Assembly: GCF_001544575.2 (NCBI RefSeq) | Contig: NZ_FCNY02000022.1 | Span: 1-64,000 of the forward strand | DNA length: 64,000 nt | Direction of reading: 5' to 3' | Origin: Caballeronia cordobensis | GTDB taxonomy: Bacteria; Pseudomonadota; Gammaproteobacteria; Burkholderiales; Burkholderiaceae | In this document: positions 17,037 through 25,475 of the stretch, piece by piece | How positions within the stretch are numbered: position 1 is the stretch's first letter | Layout: each line of letters starts with the position of its first letter | Position numbers and translations under genes: made by a program | Notes under the pieces: model-generated | What the model was told of the DNA's origin: nothing | The model's input: only the letters and a program-made list of their open reading frames with translations | Database searches by the model: none

Positions 17037-17975
17037 ATGACTTTCTTCTCCGTATTGCTGGCTCTCATCATCGAGCAAGTTCGCGCGCTGTCGCCGCATA
17101 ATCCGGTTTCGGCGTTGCTTCACTATCATGCGGAATCCGCCGCGCACGGGTTCGACGCCGGCAAGGAAAAGCACGGCCTCGTCGCGTGGCTCGTCGTCGT
17201 GCTGCCGTGGACGCTCGCCGTCGGCCTCGTCTATTACGTCCTGTACCAGATCAACTTCGCGCTCGCGTTCCTGTGGAACGTGGTGATCGTGTACTTCACG
17301 CTCGGCTTTCGCCAGTTCAGCCACTATTTCACCGACATCCATCTCGCGCTCAATAACGACGACGTGCCGCGTGCCCGCGAAGTGCTGACGGAATGGACCG
17401 GCATGGATACGGTCGACATGCCCGTCAGCGAGATCGTGCGGCACACGCTGGTGCATGCGGTGGTCGCGTCGCATCGGCACGTGTTCGGCGTGTTCTTCTG
17501 GTTCCTGATTCCGATCGGCCCGGCGGGCGCAGTGCTGTATCGCATCGCAGAATATCTGGCGCGCGCGTGGTCGAAGCCGAATCCCGAGCGCACCGCCGAG
17601 TTTTCGTCGTTTGCGCAGCGCGCGTTTTTTTACATCGACTGGGTGCCCGCGCGTCTCACCGCGCTCGGGTTTGCGATCGTCGGCAACTTCGAGGATGCGA
17701 TCTACGCGTGGCGCAATCACGCGCGCCAGTGGCCTGACGCCAACGAAGGCGTGCTGCTCGCGGCGGGCAGCGGCGCGCTCGGCGCGCGCCTCGCGGGGCC
17801 GCTTGCCGAGCCGCTGTCGGTCGAAGCGCTTGCCGTCGGCGATGCGAGCCCGCTGCCGGTCGGCGACGACTGCACGCCGCGCACGCTGCAATCCGCCGTC
17901 GGCCTCGTATGGCGCGCCGTCATTCTGTGGATGTTGCTGCTGCTCATGCTGACCATCGCGGTCTGGCTCGCGTGA
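17037..17975 (+). CDS. CobD/CbiB-like membrane protein
   Basis: A 312-residue membrane protein related to CbiB/CobD of cobalamin synthesis, which amidates cobyric acid with aminopropanol. Several hydrophobic segments are present, including an N-terminal one, one near residues 55-90, one near 150-170 and one at the C-terminus. No other cobalamin gene is nearby, and this divergent 'CobD/CbiB family' version may do something else (an AmpE-like role is another possibility). The ATG at 17037 begins MTFFSVLLALIIEQVRAL. It ends directly against the convergent DUF2007 gene. Confidence 0.75.
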   Translation: MTFFSVLLALIIEQVRALSPHNPVSALLHYHAESAAHGFDAGKEKHGLVAWLVVVLPWTLAVGLVYYVLYQINFALAFLWNVVIVYFTLGFRQFSHYFTDIHLALNNDDVPRAREVLTEWTGMDTVDMPVSEIVRHTLVHAVVASHRHVFGVFFWFLIPIGPAGAVLYRIAEYLARAWSKPNPERTAEFSSFAQRAFFYIDWVPARLTALGFAIVGNFEDAIYAWRNHARQWPDANEGVLLAAGSGALGARLAGPLAEPLSVEALAVGDASPLPVGDDCTPRTLQSAVGLVWRAVILWMLLLLMLTIAVWLA

Positions 17976-18299
17976 TCAGTCGTCGAGCGGATCGCGCGCT
18001 GTCTGACACTGCCAGCAGACGGTGAACTGCGGCTCCAGCCATTCTCCGCATTGCCTGCATTTCCACGGCCGGGCGTTCGCGTCCGGTCCGCTTCTCGCGC
18101 GCTCGATCAGGCGCATCGCCAGCGCCTCGTCGCGATCGTCGACGATCCATATCTCCGGCGCGCATTGATCCGCCGGAATCTCGCCCAACGCGCCATTCAG
18201 ATAGCGATTGTGCAACTCGCACGGCACGCCCGCGGTGGTGAGGACGTTCACCCAGTGCTGCGCCGTGATCAGGTTGGGAGCGCGCGTGAGCCGCTTCAT
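17976..18299 (-). CDS. DUF2007 and zinc-ribbon protein
   Basis: A 107-residue protein of unknown function. Residues 1-70 match the DUF2007 (PII-like signal transducer) fold, with NLITAQHWVNVLTTAGVPCE. Residues 80-100 form a zinc ribbon with two CX2C pairs, WKCRQCGEWLEPQFTVCWQC. The start codon overlaps the rsgA stop as ATGA, so it is the last gene of a translationally coupled set M48 protease-rsgA-DUF2007. Confidence 0.82.
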   Translation of the reverse strand: MKRLTRAPNLITAQHWVNVLTTAGVPCELHNRYLNGALGEIPADQCAPEIWIVDDRDEALAMRLIERARSGPDANARPWKCRQCGEWLEPQFTVCWQCQTARDPLDD

Positions 18300-19222
18300 C
18301 GAACGATCTGGCTGGCTTCGTGCACGAGTTGCGCGTAGAGCGCATGACGCTCGCGGCGGATCTTGCCGCTCTCGACGGCTTCGAGCACGGCGCAGCCCGG
18401 CTCGTGCAGATGATGACAGTTGTAGAAGCGGCAATGACCGAGATACGGCCGGAAGTCCGCAAAGGCGCGTTCGAGCTGGCCTTCGGACAGGTGATGGAGG
18501 CCGAATTCCTGAAAACCCGGCGAATCGATCAGCGCGCCGCCGCCGGGCAGCGCGTAGAGGCGGGTGAACGTGGTCGTATGACGGCCACTGTTGAGCGCCG
18601 ATGAAATCTCGCGCGTCGCGGCGTCCGCGTCGGGGACGAGCAGATTCACGAGCGTCGATTTGCCCATGCCGGACTGGCCGAGCAGGATCGTCGAACGGTC
18701 TTTGAGGCGCGCGTCGAGTTGCGGATGGACATCGCCGGGCGCCCGCTTCGCCGAGAGTTCGATCACCGTGTAGCCGAGCGCGCGATAAGGCGCGAGGCGT
18801 TCGCGCGCAAGCGGCAACGCGCTTTCCACGTCGATTTTGTTGAGCACGATGAGCGATTCCAGCCCGTGCGCCTCCGCCGCGATCAACGCGCGCCCGAGCA
18901 GGTCTTCGCTGAAATGCGGTTCGGTCGCGAGCACGATCAGCAACTGATCGAGATTCGCGGCGAAGAGCTTCGACTTGAACTGATCCGAGCGATAGAGCAG
19001 ATTGCGCCGCTCGCCGATCCCGACGATCACGCCCTGATCCACCGACGACTGCTCGTAAATCACGCGATCGCCGACGGCGACTTCGCTCTTCTTGCCGCGC
19101 GGGAAGCACTGAAGCATCGCGCCGCCGTCTTCCGGCGTGACGAGATAGTGCCGCCCGTGTGCCGCGATGACCGTGCCTTCGAGACGCGCGCCCGCGTCGG
19201 AACCCCTGAAACCGCGCGTCAT
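18296..19222 (-). CDS. rsgA: Ribosome small subunit-dependent GTPase A
   Basis: Circularly permuted GTPase that checks and releases late 30S assembly intermediates. In the 308-residue product the OB domain (residues about 15-75) comes first, then the G4 motif NKID, the P-loop GQSGMGKSTL and the G3 DSPGF, followed by the zinc-finger region GHCRFYNCHHLHEPGC. Both ends overlap neighbouring genes by 4 nt (ATGA), giving tight coupling to the M48 protease upstream and the DUF2007 gene downstream. Confidence 0.95.
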   Translation of the reverse strand: MTRGFRGSDAGARLEGTVIAAHGRHYLVTPEDGGAMLQCFPRGKKSEVAVGDRVIYEQSSVDQGVIVGIGERRNLLYRSDQFKSKLFAANLDQLLIVLATEPHFSEDLLGRALIAAEAHGLESLIVLNKIDVESALPLARERLAPYRALGYTVIELSAKRAPGDVHPQLDARLKDRSTILLGQSGMGKSTLVNLLVPDADAATREISSALNSGRHTTTFTRLYALPGGGALIDSPGFQEFGLHHLSEGQLERAFADFRPYLGHCRFYNCHHLHEPGCAVLEAVESGKIRRERHALYAQLVHEASQIVR

Positions 19223-20487
19223 GCGGCGTGTTGCATCAGGCGATCGATGCGCTGCGAGGCGGGGGGATGCGAGTAATAAAACGCGGTGTAGATCGGATCG
19301 GGCGTGAGCGTGGACGCGTTGTCCTCGTAGAGCTTCACGAGCGCGTTCACGAGATCTTTCGGATCGGTCTGGCTCGCGGCGAAGGCATCGGCTTCGAACT
19401 CGTTCTTGCGCGAAGTCAGGCTGCCGAGCGGCGTGATGAAGAACATGAACACGGGCAGCACGAGCATGAAGAGCACGAGCGCGAGCCCGTTGTTGCTGCC
19501 CACGAGCGACGGCCGCACGCCGAGCCCTTCGTAGAACCACGTCGTTTGCACGAGCCAGCCGAGCAGCGCGAGCATCGCGAGACTGATGCCGAACATGACG
19601 ATCATCAGCTTCAGCACGTGACGGCGCTTGAAGTGGCCGAGTTCGTGCGCGAGCACCGCTTCGATTTCGCTGCCGGACAGACGCGCGAGCAGGGTGTCGA
19701 AGAACACGATGCGCTTGGCCGCGCCGAAGCCGGTGAAATACGCGTTGCCGTGCGCCGAGCGGCGGCTGCCGTCCATCACGAACAGGCCCTTGGCCGCGAA
19801 GCCGGTGCGCGACATCAGGTTCGTGATGCGCGCGACGAGCGCTTCGTCTTTCAGCGGCTCGAACTTGTTGAAGAGCGGGGCGATGAAGGTGGGATAGATG
19901 ACCATCGCGAGCAACTGGAACGCGACCCAGACCATCCACGTCCAGAGCCACCAGTACGTGCCTGCGCGGTCCATCAGCCAGAGCGTGAGCAGCAGAAGCG
20001 GCGCGCCGATCACGATCGCGAGCACGGCGCCCTTCACGAGATCGACGAAAAAGAGTTTCTTCGACATGCGGTTGAAGCCGAACTTTTCTTCGATCACGAA
20101 GTGCCGAATGTAGTCGAAAGGCAGATCGATGACGCTCGTGATGACGATGACCGACGCCACCAGCGCAATCTGCCCGAGATAGCCGCGGCCGAGCCAGTCC
20201 GTGATGGCGAGATCGAGCGCCTGGACGCCGCCCAGCAACGTGAGCGCGACGAGCACGACCGCGCTCGTGACGACTTCGATCATCGTGAGACGCGTGCGCT
20301 CGACGGTGTAATCCGCGGCGCGTTGATGCGCGGTGAGCGGAATGGTGCCGGAAAACTGCGCGGGCACGCCGTTGCGATGCGCGGCGACGTAGCGGATCTG
20401 CCGCGACGCGAGCCAGAGCTTGGTCGAAACCATGGCGGCCAGGGCGACGACGAAGATCGTCGAGAAGGCGAGAGTGAAGTTGGTCAT
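19219..20487 (-). CDS. M48 family zinc metalloprotease (Ste24/CAAX protease-like)
   Basis: Integral inner-membrane metalloprotease, 422 residues, with the M48 N-terminal membrane domain and several transmembrane segments up to residue about 200. The zinc motif is HELGH (281-285), and a downstream Glu-containing stretch FEADAFAAS supplies the third ligand. Length and layout match the Ste24 family; bacterial members take part in membrane-protein quality control. The start is divergent from orn, and the stop overlaps rsgA by 4 nt. Confidence 0.92.
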   Translation of the reverse strand: MTNFTLAFSTIFVVALAAMVSTKLWLASRQIRYVAAHRNGVPAQFSGTIPLTAHQRAADYTVERTRLTMIEVVTSAVVLVALTLLGGVQALDLAITDWLGRGYLGQIALVASVIVITSVIDLPFDYIRHFVIEEKFGFNRMSKKLFFVDLVKGAVLAIVIGAPLLLLTLWLMDRAGTYWWLWTWMVWVAFQLLAMVIYPTFIAPLFNKFEPLKDEALVARITNLMSRTGFAAKGLFVMDGSRRSAHGNAYFTGFGAAKRIVFFDTLLARLSGSEIEAVLAHELGHFKRRHVLKLMIVMFGISLAMLALLGWLVQTTWFYEGLGVRPSLVGSNNGLALVLFMLVLPVFMFFITPLGSLTSRKNEFEADAFAASQTDPKDLVNALVKLYEDNASTLTPDPIYTAFYYSHPPASQRIDRLMQHAA

Positions 20488-20598
20488 CCGGGAATTCCGA
20501 TTGGACTATGCGAGAATTATAGGTTCTTGGCTGTGCCGCCGTCGTCAGATCCTGCAATGGCGCCGATAGCGGCTTTTCCTATTTCTCAGGTTTCTCAC

Positions 20599-21201
20599 AT
20601 GACCGATATCTCACCATCGCCCGAACCCGCCGAAACTGTTTTGGTGCGCAGCGACATGAATCTCGTGTGGCTCGACATGGAGATGACCGGTCTCGATCCG
20701 GACAACGACCGCATTATCGAAATCGCGGTGGTGGTGACGAATTCCACGCTCGACAAGATGGTGGAAGGCCCGGTGCTCGCGATTCATCAGACGGACGAGG
20801 CGCTCGGCCGCATGGACGAGTGGAACCGCAACACGCACGGCCGCTCGGGGCTGACGGAGCGCGTCAAGGCATCGACCGTGGACGAAGCCGAGGCCACGCG
20901 CCAGATCCGCGATTTCCTCGGCCAATACGTGCCGCCCGGCAAGTCGCCGATGTGCGGCAACTCCATCTGCCAGGACCGCCGCTTCATGGCGCGCTGGATG
21001 CCGGAACTGGAAACGTTCTTCCATTACCGCAATCTCGACGTGAGCACGCTGAAGGAACTGTGCCGCCGCTGGCAGCCGGCCATCTACAAAGGCTTTCAGA
21101 AGCGCGCGATGCACACGGCGCTCGCCGATATCCACGAGTCCATCGACGAGCTCAAGTACTATCGCGAGCACTTCCTGATTCCGTCGGCGCCCGCTGTCTG
21201 A
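20599..21201 (+). CDS. orn: Oligoribonuclease
   Basis: DEDDh 3'-5' exoribonuclease that degrades 2-5-nt RNAs and pGpG, an end step of mRNA decay and c-di-GMP turnover. In the 200-residue product Exo I is WLDMEMTGLDP, Exo II lies around CGNSICQDRRFM and Exo III contains KRAMHTALADIHESI, so all catalytic acids and the His are present. The ATG at 20599 adds a short N-terminal tail of about 20 residues before the usual start. The stop abuts the convergent mog stop without a gap. Confidence 0.95.
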   Translation: MTDISPSPEPAETVLVRSDMNLVWLDMEMTGLDPDNDRIIEIAVVVTNSTLDKMVEGPVLAIHQTDEALGRMDEWNRNTHGRSGLTERVKASTVDEAEATRQIRDFLGQYVPPGKSPMCGNSICQDRRFMARWMPELETFFHYRNLDVSTLKELCRRWQPAIYKGFQKRAMHTALADIHESIDELKYYREHFLIPSAPAV

Positions 21202-21810
21202 TCAGCTTTTCGGCGGGCGGATCGCGCTTTTCGGGCGAAACGCGGCGACCACGTCCGGCCGCGTTTCGATATACGGCCCGCCGATCAGATCGATGCAGTA
21301 CGGCACCGCCGCGAAGATGCCCGGCACGGTCGTCCTGCCGTCCGCGTCTTTCAGGCCTTCGAGCGTTTCGCGAATCGACTTCGGCTGCCCCGGCAGGTTG
21401 ATGATGAGCGCGGCGTGATCGTCCGTTTCGCGGATCACCGCGACCTGGCGCGAGAGAATGGCCGTCGGGACGAAATTCAGGCTGATCTGGCGCATCTGCT
21501 CGCCGAAGCCGGGCATCGGCTTCGTGGCGACGGCGAGCGTCGCCTCGGGCGTCACGTCGCGGCGCGACGGGCCGGTGCCGCCGGTCGTCAGCACGAGATG
21601 GCAGCCGAGCGTGTCGACCAGCTCGACGAGCGTCGCGGAAATGGTCGCCGCGTCGTCGTGGATCAGGCGCGTTTCGGCGCGGAACGGTGTCGCGAGGGCC
21701 GCGCCGAGCCAGTCTTGCAGCGACGGCAAGCCCTTGTCCTCGTACACGCCGGACGACGCACGGTCGCTGATCGACACCAGTCCGACCACCAGCTCATTGC
21801 CCGTCGTCAT
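21202..21810 (-). CDS. mog: Molybdopterin adenylyltransferase (Mog)
   Basis: Adenylates molybdopterin before MoeA inserts molybdate. The 202-residue product has the MoCF-binding motif LTTGGTGPSRRDVTPEAT and the NLPGQPKSIRETLEG motif. The N-terminus MTTGNELVVGLVSISDRASS places the start at 21810, which overlaps the end of darP by 17 nt. It works with the moaA-mobA-moeA genes found 32 kb away in this window. Confidence 0.92.
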   Translation of the reverse strand: MTTGNELVVGLVSISDRASSGVYEDKGLPSLQDWLGAALATPFRAETRLIHDDAATISATLVELVDTLGCHLVLTTGGTGPSRRDVTPEATLAVATKPMPGFGEQMRQISLNFVPTAILSRQVAVIRETDDHAALIINLPGQPKSIRETLEGLKDADGRTTVPGIFAAVPYCIDLIGGPYIETRPDVVAAFRPKSAIRPPKS

Positions 21811-22402
21811 CGCGCTCGTCCTCGTCGTCTTCGATATCGTCTTCGTCCGCACCCGCCGCGTTCTTGATCCACTGGAACAGCTCGCGATAGTAGCGCGGCG
21901 GCTTTTGCTGCTCGCGCTCTTTACGCGCATTGCGGATCAGCGTGCGGCCTTCCTGCGGATCGACGCCCGGATGATTGCGGATGAATTCGGTGAGCGCGGC
22001 GTCGTCGGCGAGCAACTGTTCGCGCGTGCGCTCGATCCAGTGCAGTCGCGCGGTTTCGCTCTTGTTCACGCCGCGATGCGTATCGAGCGCGGTGCGCAGC
22101 GCCGCGACTTCCTCATCGACGAGCGAGCGCATCAGCTTGCCGACGTATTGCAACTGACGGCGCTTGCCTTCGTGATCGGTGATGCGGCGCGCCTCGCGCA
22201 CGGCGTCGCCGAGATGCTCGGGCATCGGCATCTTTTTCAGCGCGTCTTTCGGCAACGCGATGAGCGCTTCGCCCAACTCCTGCAGCGCGTGCATGTCGCG
22301 CTTGAGCTGGGATTTGCTCGGACGGTCGTAGCCGTGTTCGTCGGTCTCGCGCGCGTCGTCGCGGCCGGAATCGATCGGTTGAATGCGGGTTTTACGGTTC
22401 AT
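21794..22402 (-). CDS. darP: Ribosome biogenesis factor DarP (YjgA, DUF615)
   Basis: Cytosolic 50S-associated protein promoting late large-subunit assembly. The 202-residue product matches the family with SKSQLKRDMHALQELGEALI and ELFQWIKN near the end, and finishes with an acidic tail rich in Asp and Glu. The ATG at 22402 was chosen over 22462 because MNRKTRI is the family-like start. It overlaps mog by 17 nt, suggesting coupling. Confidence 0.92.
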   Translation of the reverse strand: MNRKTRIQPIDSGRDDARETDEHGYDRPSKSQLKRDMHALQELGEALIALPKDALKKMPMPEHLGDAVREARRITDHEGKRRQLQYVGKLMRSLVDEEVAALRTALDTHRGVNKSETARLHWIERTREQLLADDAALTEFIRNHPGVDPQEGRTLIRNARKEREQQKPPRYYRELFQWIKNAAGADEDDIEDDEDERDDDGQ

Positions 22403-22615
22403 CCCGACATTGTAGCTTGCGGGTGCATCGTGACCTGTGCATCGCGCCCGGCGATGCGACAAAGCTTGGCGGGTGAATGCACGCCGTCCTTGCTATGATC
22501 GCGAGACAGGCCCATCCCGCTGGTTCGTGCCCGATCGCGGGCGCATCGGCCGGAATTCCGAAGCAACCACGACATGCGCGGGCGCCCGCCGCCCGACTTC
22601 CAAAGGCAACCCAAA

Positions 22616-23986
22616 ATGGCAGCAGACATGGACGTCAAGCAACGCTACTTCCCGCATACGCAGGACGAGCTGAAGGAGATCGCCTCCGACATCCTGCGCT
22701 ACGCGAAGGAACTCGGCGCGACCGATGCCGCCGCCGAAATCTCCGAAGGCGATGGCCTGTCGGTGAGCGTGCGGCGCGGCGATGTCGAAACCATCGAGCA
22801 CAACCGCGACAAGATGGTCGGCGTGATGGTGTTCATCGGCAAGAAGCGCGGCAACGCGAGCACGGCCGATTTCACGCGCGAGGCGCTGCGTGACACGGTC
22901 GCCGCCGCGTATAACATCGCGCGCTTCACGGCCGAGGACAACGCGGCCGGTCTCGCCGACGAAGACCTGCTGGAGAAGGCGCCGCAGGATCTCGATCTCT
23001 ATCACCCGTGGGACATCGACGCGGAAGAAGCCGCCGAGATCGCGCGCCGCGCCGAGGCCGCCGCGTTCGCCGTCGACAAGCGCGTGAGCAACTCGGAGGG
23101 CGCGAGCGTCTCCGCGCAGCATTCGCAGTTCGTGCTCGCGACTTCGCGCGGCTTCATGGCGGGCTATCCGTACTCGCGCCATTACATTTCGTGCGCGCCG
23201 ATCGCGGCGGCCGGCCGCGACATGCAGCGCGACGACTGGTACACGTCCAAACGTGACGCCGCCGGTCTCGCCGCGCCGGAAGCGGTGGGGCGCTACGCGG
23301 CCGAGCGCGCGCTCGCGCGTCTCGGTGCGAGAAGCCTCGACACGCGCAAGTGCCGCGTGCTGTTCGAAGCGCCGCTCGCGGCCGGCATCCTCGGCTCGTT
23401 CGTGCAGGCGGTGAGCGGCGGCGCGCTGTATCGCAAGACCTCGTTTCTCGTCGACAGCCTCGGCAAGCCGGTGTTCGCGCCGCATATCCAGATCGTCGAA
23501 GATCCGCACGTGAAGGGCGGCATGGGCAGCGCGCCGTTCGACGAAGAAGGCGTGCGCACGCAGCGGCGCAACGTGGTCGAAGACGGCGTCGTGCAGGGCT
23601 ATTTCCTGTCGATGTATTCGGCGCGCAAGCTCGGCATGAAGACGACCGGCAACGCGGGCGGCTCGCACAATCTCACGATGAAGAGCGCGCACACGAAGCC
23701 CGAGGACGATTTCGAAGCGATGCTCAAGAAACTCGACACGGGCTTGCTGCTCACGGAACTGATGGGCCAGGGCGTCAACTACGTGACGGGCGATTATTCG
23801 CGCGGCGCGTCGGGTTTCTGGGTCGAGAACGGCAAGATCGTGCACGCGGTGGAGGAAATCACGGTGGCGAGCACGTTGCAGGAAATGTTCCGCCATATCG
23901 AGGCCATCGGCGCGGATACGGTCGTGCGCGGCACGAAGGAAATCGGTTCAGTGCTGATCGAGCGGATGACCGTCGCGGGGCAGTAA
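22616..23986 (+). CDS. pmbA: Metalloprotease PmbA (TldE)
   Basis: Partner of TldD in the heterodimeric protease that degrades unfolded or leader peptides, including microcin precursors. The 456-residue product shows the family features GDGLSVSVRRGDVETIEHNR and the C-terminal GVNYVTGDYSRGASGFWVEN. TldE subunits lack the HEXXXH motif of TldD, as here. No tldD gene is in the window. The ATG at 22616 is used; an ATG at 22628 is also possible. A strong terminator follows. Confidence 0.94.
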   Translation: MAADMDVKQRYFPHTQDELKEIASDILRYAKELGATDAAAEISEGDGLSVSVRRGDVETIEHNRDKMVGVMVFIGKKRGNASTADFTREALRDTVAAAYNIARFTAEDNAAGLADEDLLEKAPQDLDLYHPWDIDAEEAAEIARRAEAAAFAVDKRVSNSEGASVSAQHSQFVLATSRGFMAGYPYSRHYISCAPIAAAGRDMQRDDWYTSKRDAAGLAAPEAVGRYAAERALARLGARSLDTRKCRVLFEAPLAAGILGSFVQAVSGGALYRKTSFLVDSLGKPVFAPHIQIVEDPHVKGGMGSAPFDEEGVRTQRRNVVEDGVVQGYFLSMYSARKLGMKTTGNAGGSHNLTMKSAHTKPEDDFEAMLKKLDTGLLLTELMGQGVNYVTGDYSRGASGFWVENGKIVHAVEEITVASTLQEMFRHIEAIGADTVVRGTKEIGSVLIERMTVAGQ

Positions 23987-24014
23987 TCGGCGCAGCACGC
24001 ACCGCGTGAAACGC

Positions 24015-24046
24015 AATGGCCCCGGACGCGTCCGGGGCCATTTTCT
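24015..24046 (+). terminator. Terminator after pmbA
   Basis: AATGGCCCCGGA pairs with TCCGGGGCCATT around a CGCG loop, a 12-bp perfect stem followed by TTCT on the plus strand. It lies between convergent pmbA and folA. Confidence 0.8.
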
Positions 24047-24047
24047 T

Positions 24048-24539
24048 TCAGACGCGAATGCGCTCGTAAGCGACGAAGGCGAAATCGAATGCGTTCGGCG
24101 GCGCGGCGCGGTGCGTCTCGCGCGACACCTCCCGCCAGTGCGCCGGATCCGGCGCGGGGAAACGCGTGTCGCCGTCGAAGTCCGCGTCGATTTCGGTGAC
24201 GATCAGCTTGTCCGCGCGTTCGAAGCCGTCGCGATACAACTGCGCGCCGCCGATCAGAAATGCTTCGTCGGCCGGAGCCAGCGCGAGCGCGGCGTCCAGG
24301 CTCGTGACGACATCGCAACCGTCGTAGCGCCGCGACGCATCTCGGGACACGACGATATTGCGCCGCCCGGGCAGCGGCCGGCCGATCGATTCGTGCGTCT
24401 TGCGGCCCATGATGATGGGCGCGCCCATCGTCGTGCGCTTGAAGAACGCGAGGTCTTCGGGCAGCCGCCAGGGGAGTTGGTTGTCGCGTCCGATCACGCC
24501 ATTGCGCGCGCGGGCGACGATCAGAGTCAGCGTCGTCAT
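24048..24539 (-). CDS. folA: Dihydrofolate reductase
   Basis: Reduces dihydrofolate to tetrahydrofolate with NADPH. The 163-residue product has the active-site stretch NGVIGRDNQLPWRLPEDLAF, with the catalytic acid at Asp/Glu in PED, and the NADPH motif MGRKTHESIGRPLPGR. Normal chromosomal length. In many relatives folA sits next to thyA; here a sigma-54 activator gene and about 0.9 kb of intergenic DNA separate them. Confidence 0.96.
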   Translation of the reverse strand: MTTLTLIVARARNGVIGRDNQLPWRLPEDLAFFKRTTMGAPIIMGRKTHESIGRPLPGRRNIVVSRDASRRYDGCDVVTSLDAALALAPADEAFLIGGAQLYRDGFERADKLIVTEIDADFDGDTRFPAPDPAHWREVSRETHRAAPPNAFDFAFVAYERIRV

Positions 24540-24627
24540 CGAAAAGAGGTCGGGCAGATGGGCGCGCGGGTCGCGCCGCCGGGGCCTCGATTCTAACCGA
24601 CACGCTCGCCGGAGCCGCCGCGCAGGG

Positions 24628-24822
24628 TCACGCCTCGGGCGAGTCGTCGTCGAGCGGCGGCGGCCCGTGGGCGTGCGTGGGTGCGACCTCGTCCCACAGC
24701 GTGACGCTGATCGCCGATCCCGCCGGACGCGCGGCGGATGCGCAGCCGGCTTCGTCGGCGGTCTCGCCTTTTTGATGCGCGTCGGATGCATCGCCGCGGC
24801 TTAATGAACTGTCGAGAGCCAT
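24628..24822 (-). CDS. Possible small ORF, 64 residues, unknown
   Basis: An open frame MALDSSLSRGDASDAHQKG... rich in Ala, Asp and Ser with one Cys. It is hydrophilic, has no signal peptide and matches no family I recognise. No good ribosome binding site precedes the ATG. Codon use is GC-rich like neighbouring genes, so chance openness cannot be excluded. Confidence 0.3.
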   Translation of the reverse strand: MALDSSLSRGDASDAHQKGETADEAGCASAARPAGSAISVTLWDEVAPTHAHGPPPLDDDSPEA

Positions 24823-25475
24823 TCTGACTACATAATCCGAGGTAACTATTCCCGGAACGGAAAAATCCGGAAATAAAGTGATCGCGCAGCCGGTAAGAAA
24901 GAATAAGCAAAACCGAATGCGACGCTAAAACAGAACGCTCGTTCTGCTCGGAGAATTTCTTACCTTCTGATGCGCTAAAAATAGCGAATTATGTGCCACC
25001 GCGCTGGAACCATTGCCAGGCAAAGGCCCTTCGTTTTCAGGGGGGACATAGGTGCGGCAATCCGGGCAAAAACGTTTCACCGTTGAAACACAAAGGCAGA
25101 AAAGCATGAACTTCTCGCGAAAGCGGTATAAGATTTTGTCTTATTAAATTGTGCGCAAAGTTTTTAATAACCGTGTGAGAAATTCACGTCAGCCCCGTCC
25201 TGTCAAGGTTTTGTGGCTAATAGGGCGGTTCCCGCGATATTTGTTTCCGGGGCTTCTGGGTTATAGTAGTCTCTCAAAAACAGCACAGAATCAGACATAA
25301 AGGGTTTCGTGGAAGGGTGCGCGACGTTTCGCGCCGTGTCCCGGGGGCGACGTATCGAATGGCAAGTCCCTCTCCAGACGTTTTCCGCAAACGTGCGAGG
25401 GCAACGAAGTCTGCGATGTAGCGCGAGCCTAACTACGTGACCTTTTCAACGAATGTTGAACAAAGGATCTGAATA
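24823..25475. other. Long AT-richer intergenic region upstream of the sigma-54 activator
   Basis: About 650 bp with clearly lower GC than the surroundings and no convincing gene. It holds the palindrome at 24931-24946, a small GTTTCA/TGAAAC hairpin near 25074, and a possible promoter (TTGTTT at 25241, TATAGT at 25262, spacer 15) that would give a leader of roughly 200 nt. No sigma-54 promoter motif (TGGCAC-N5-TTGC) was seen. Confidence 0.6.
24931..24946. promoter_or_regulatory. Operator-like palindrome CAGAACG-N2-CGTTCTG
   Basis: A 7+2+7 perfect inverted repeat, CAGAACGCTCGTTCTG, in an AT-rich intergenic region. The core GAACG-N2-CGTTC has the same pattern as the site before etfBA (6123-6134). 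It lies about 530 bp before the sigma-54 activator and 109 bp upstream of the putative small ORF on the minus strand, so its target gene is unclear. Confidence 0.4.

Noticed and set aside
24925..25107. 60-codon minus-strand frame with two Cys-x-x-Cys-like groups in the AT-rich gap
   Set aside because: No ribosome binding site, odd composition and no family pattern beyond the short Cys group.
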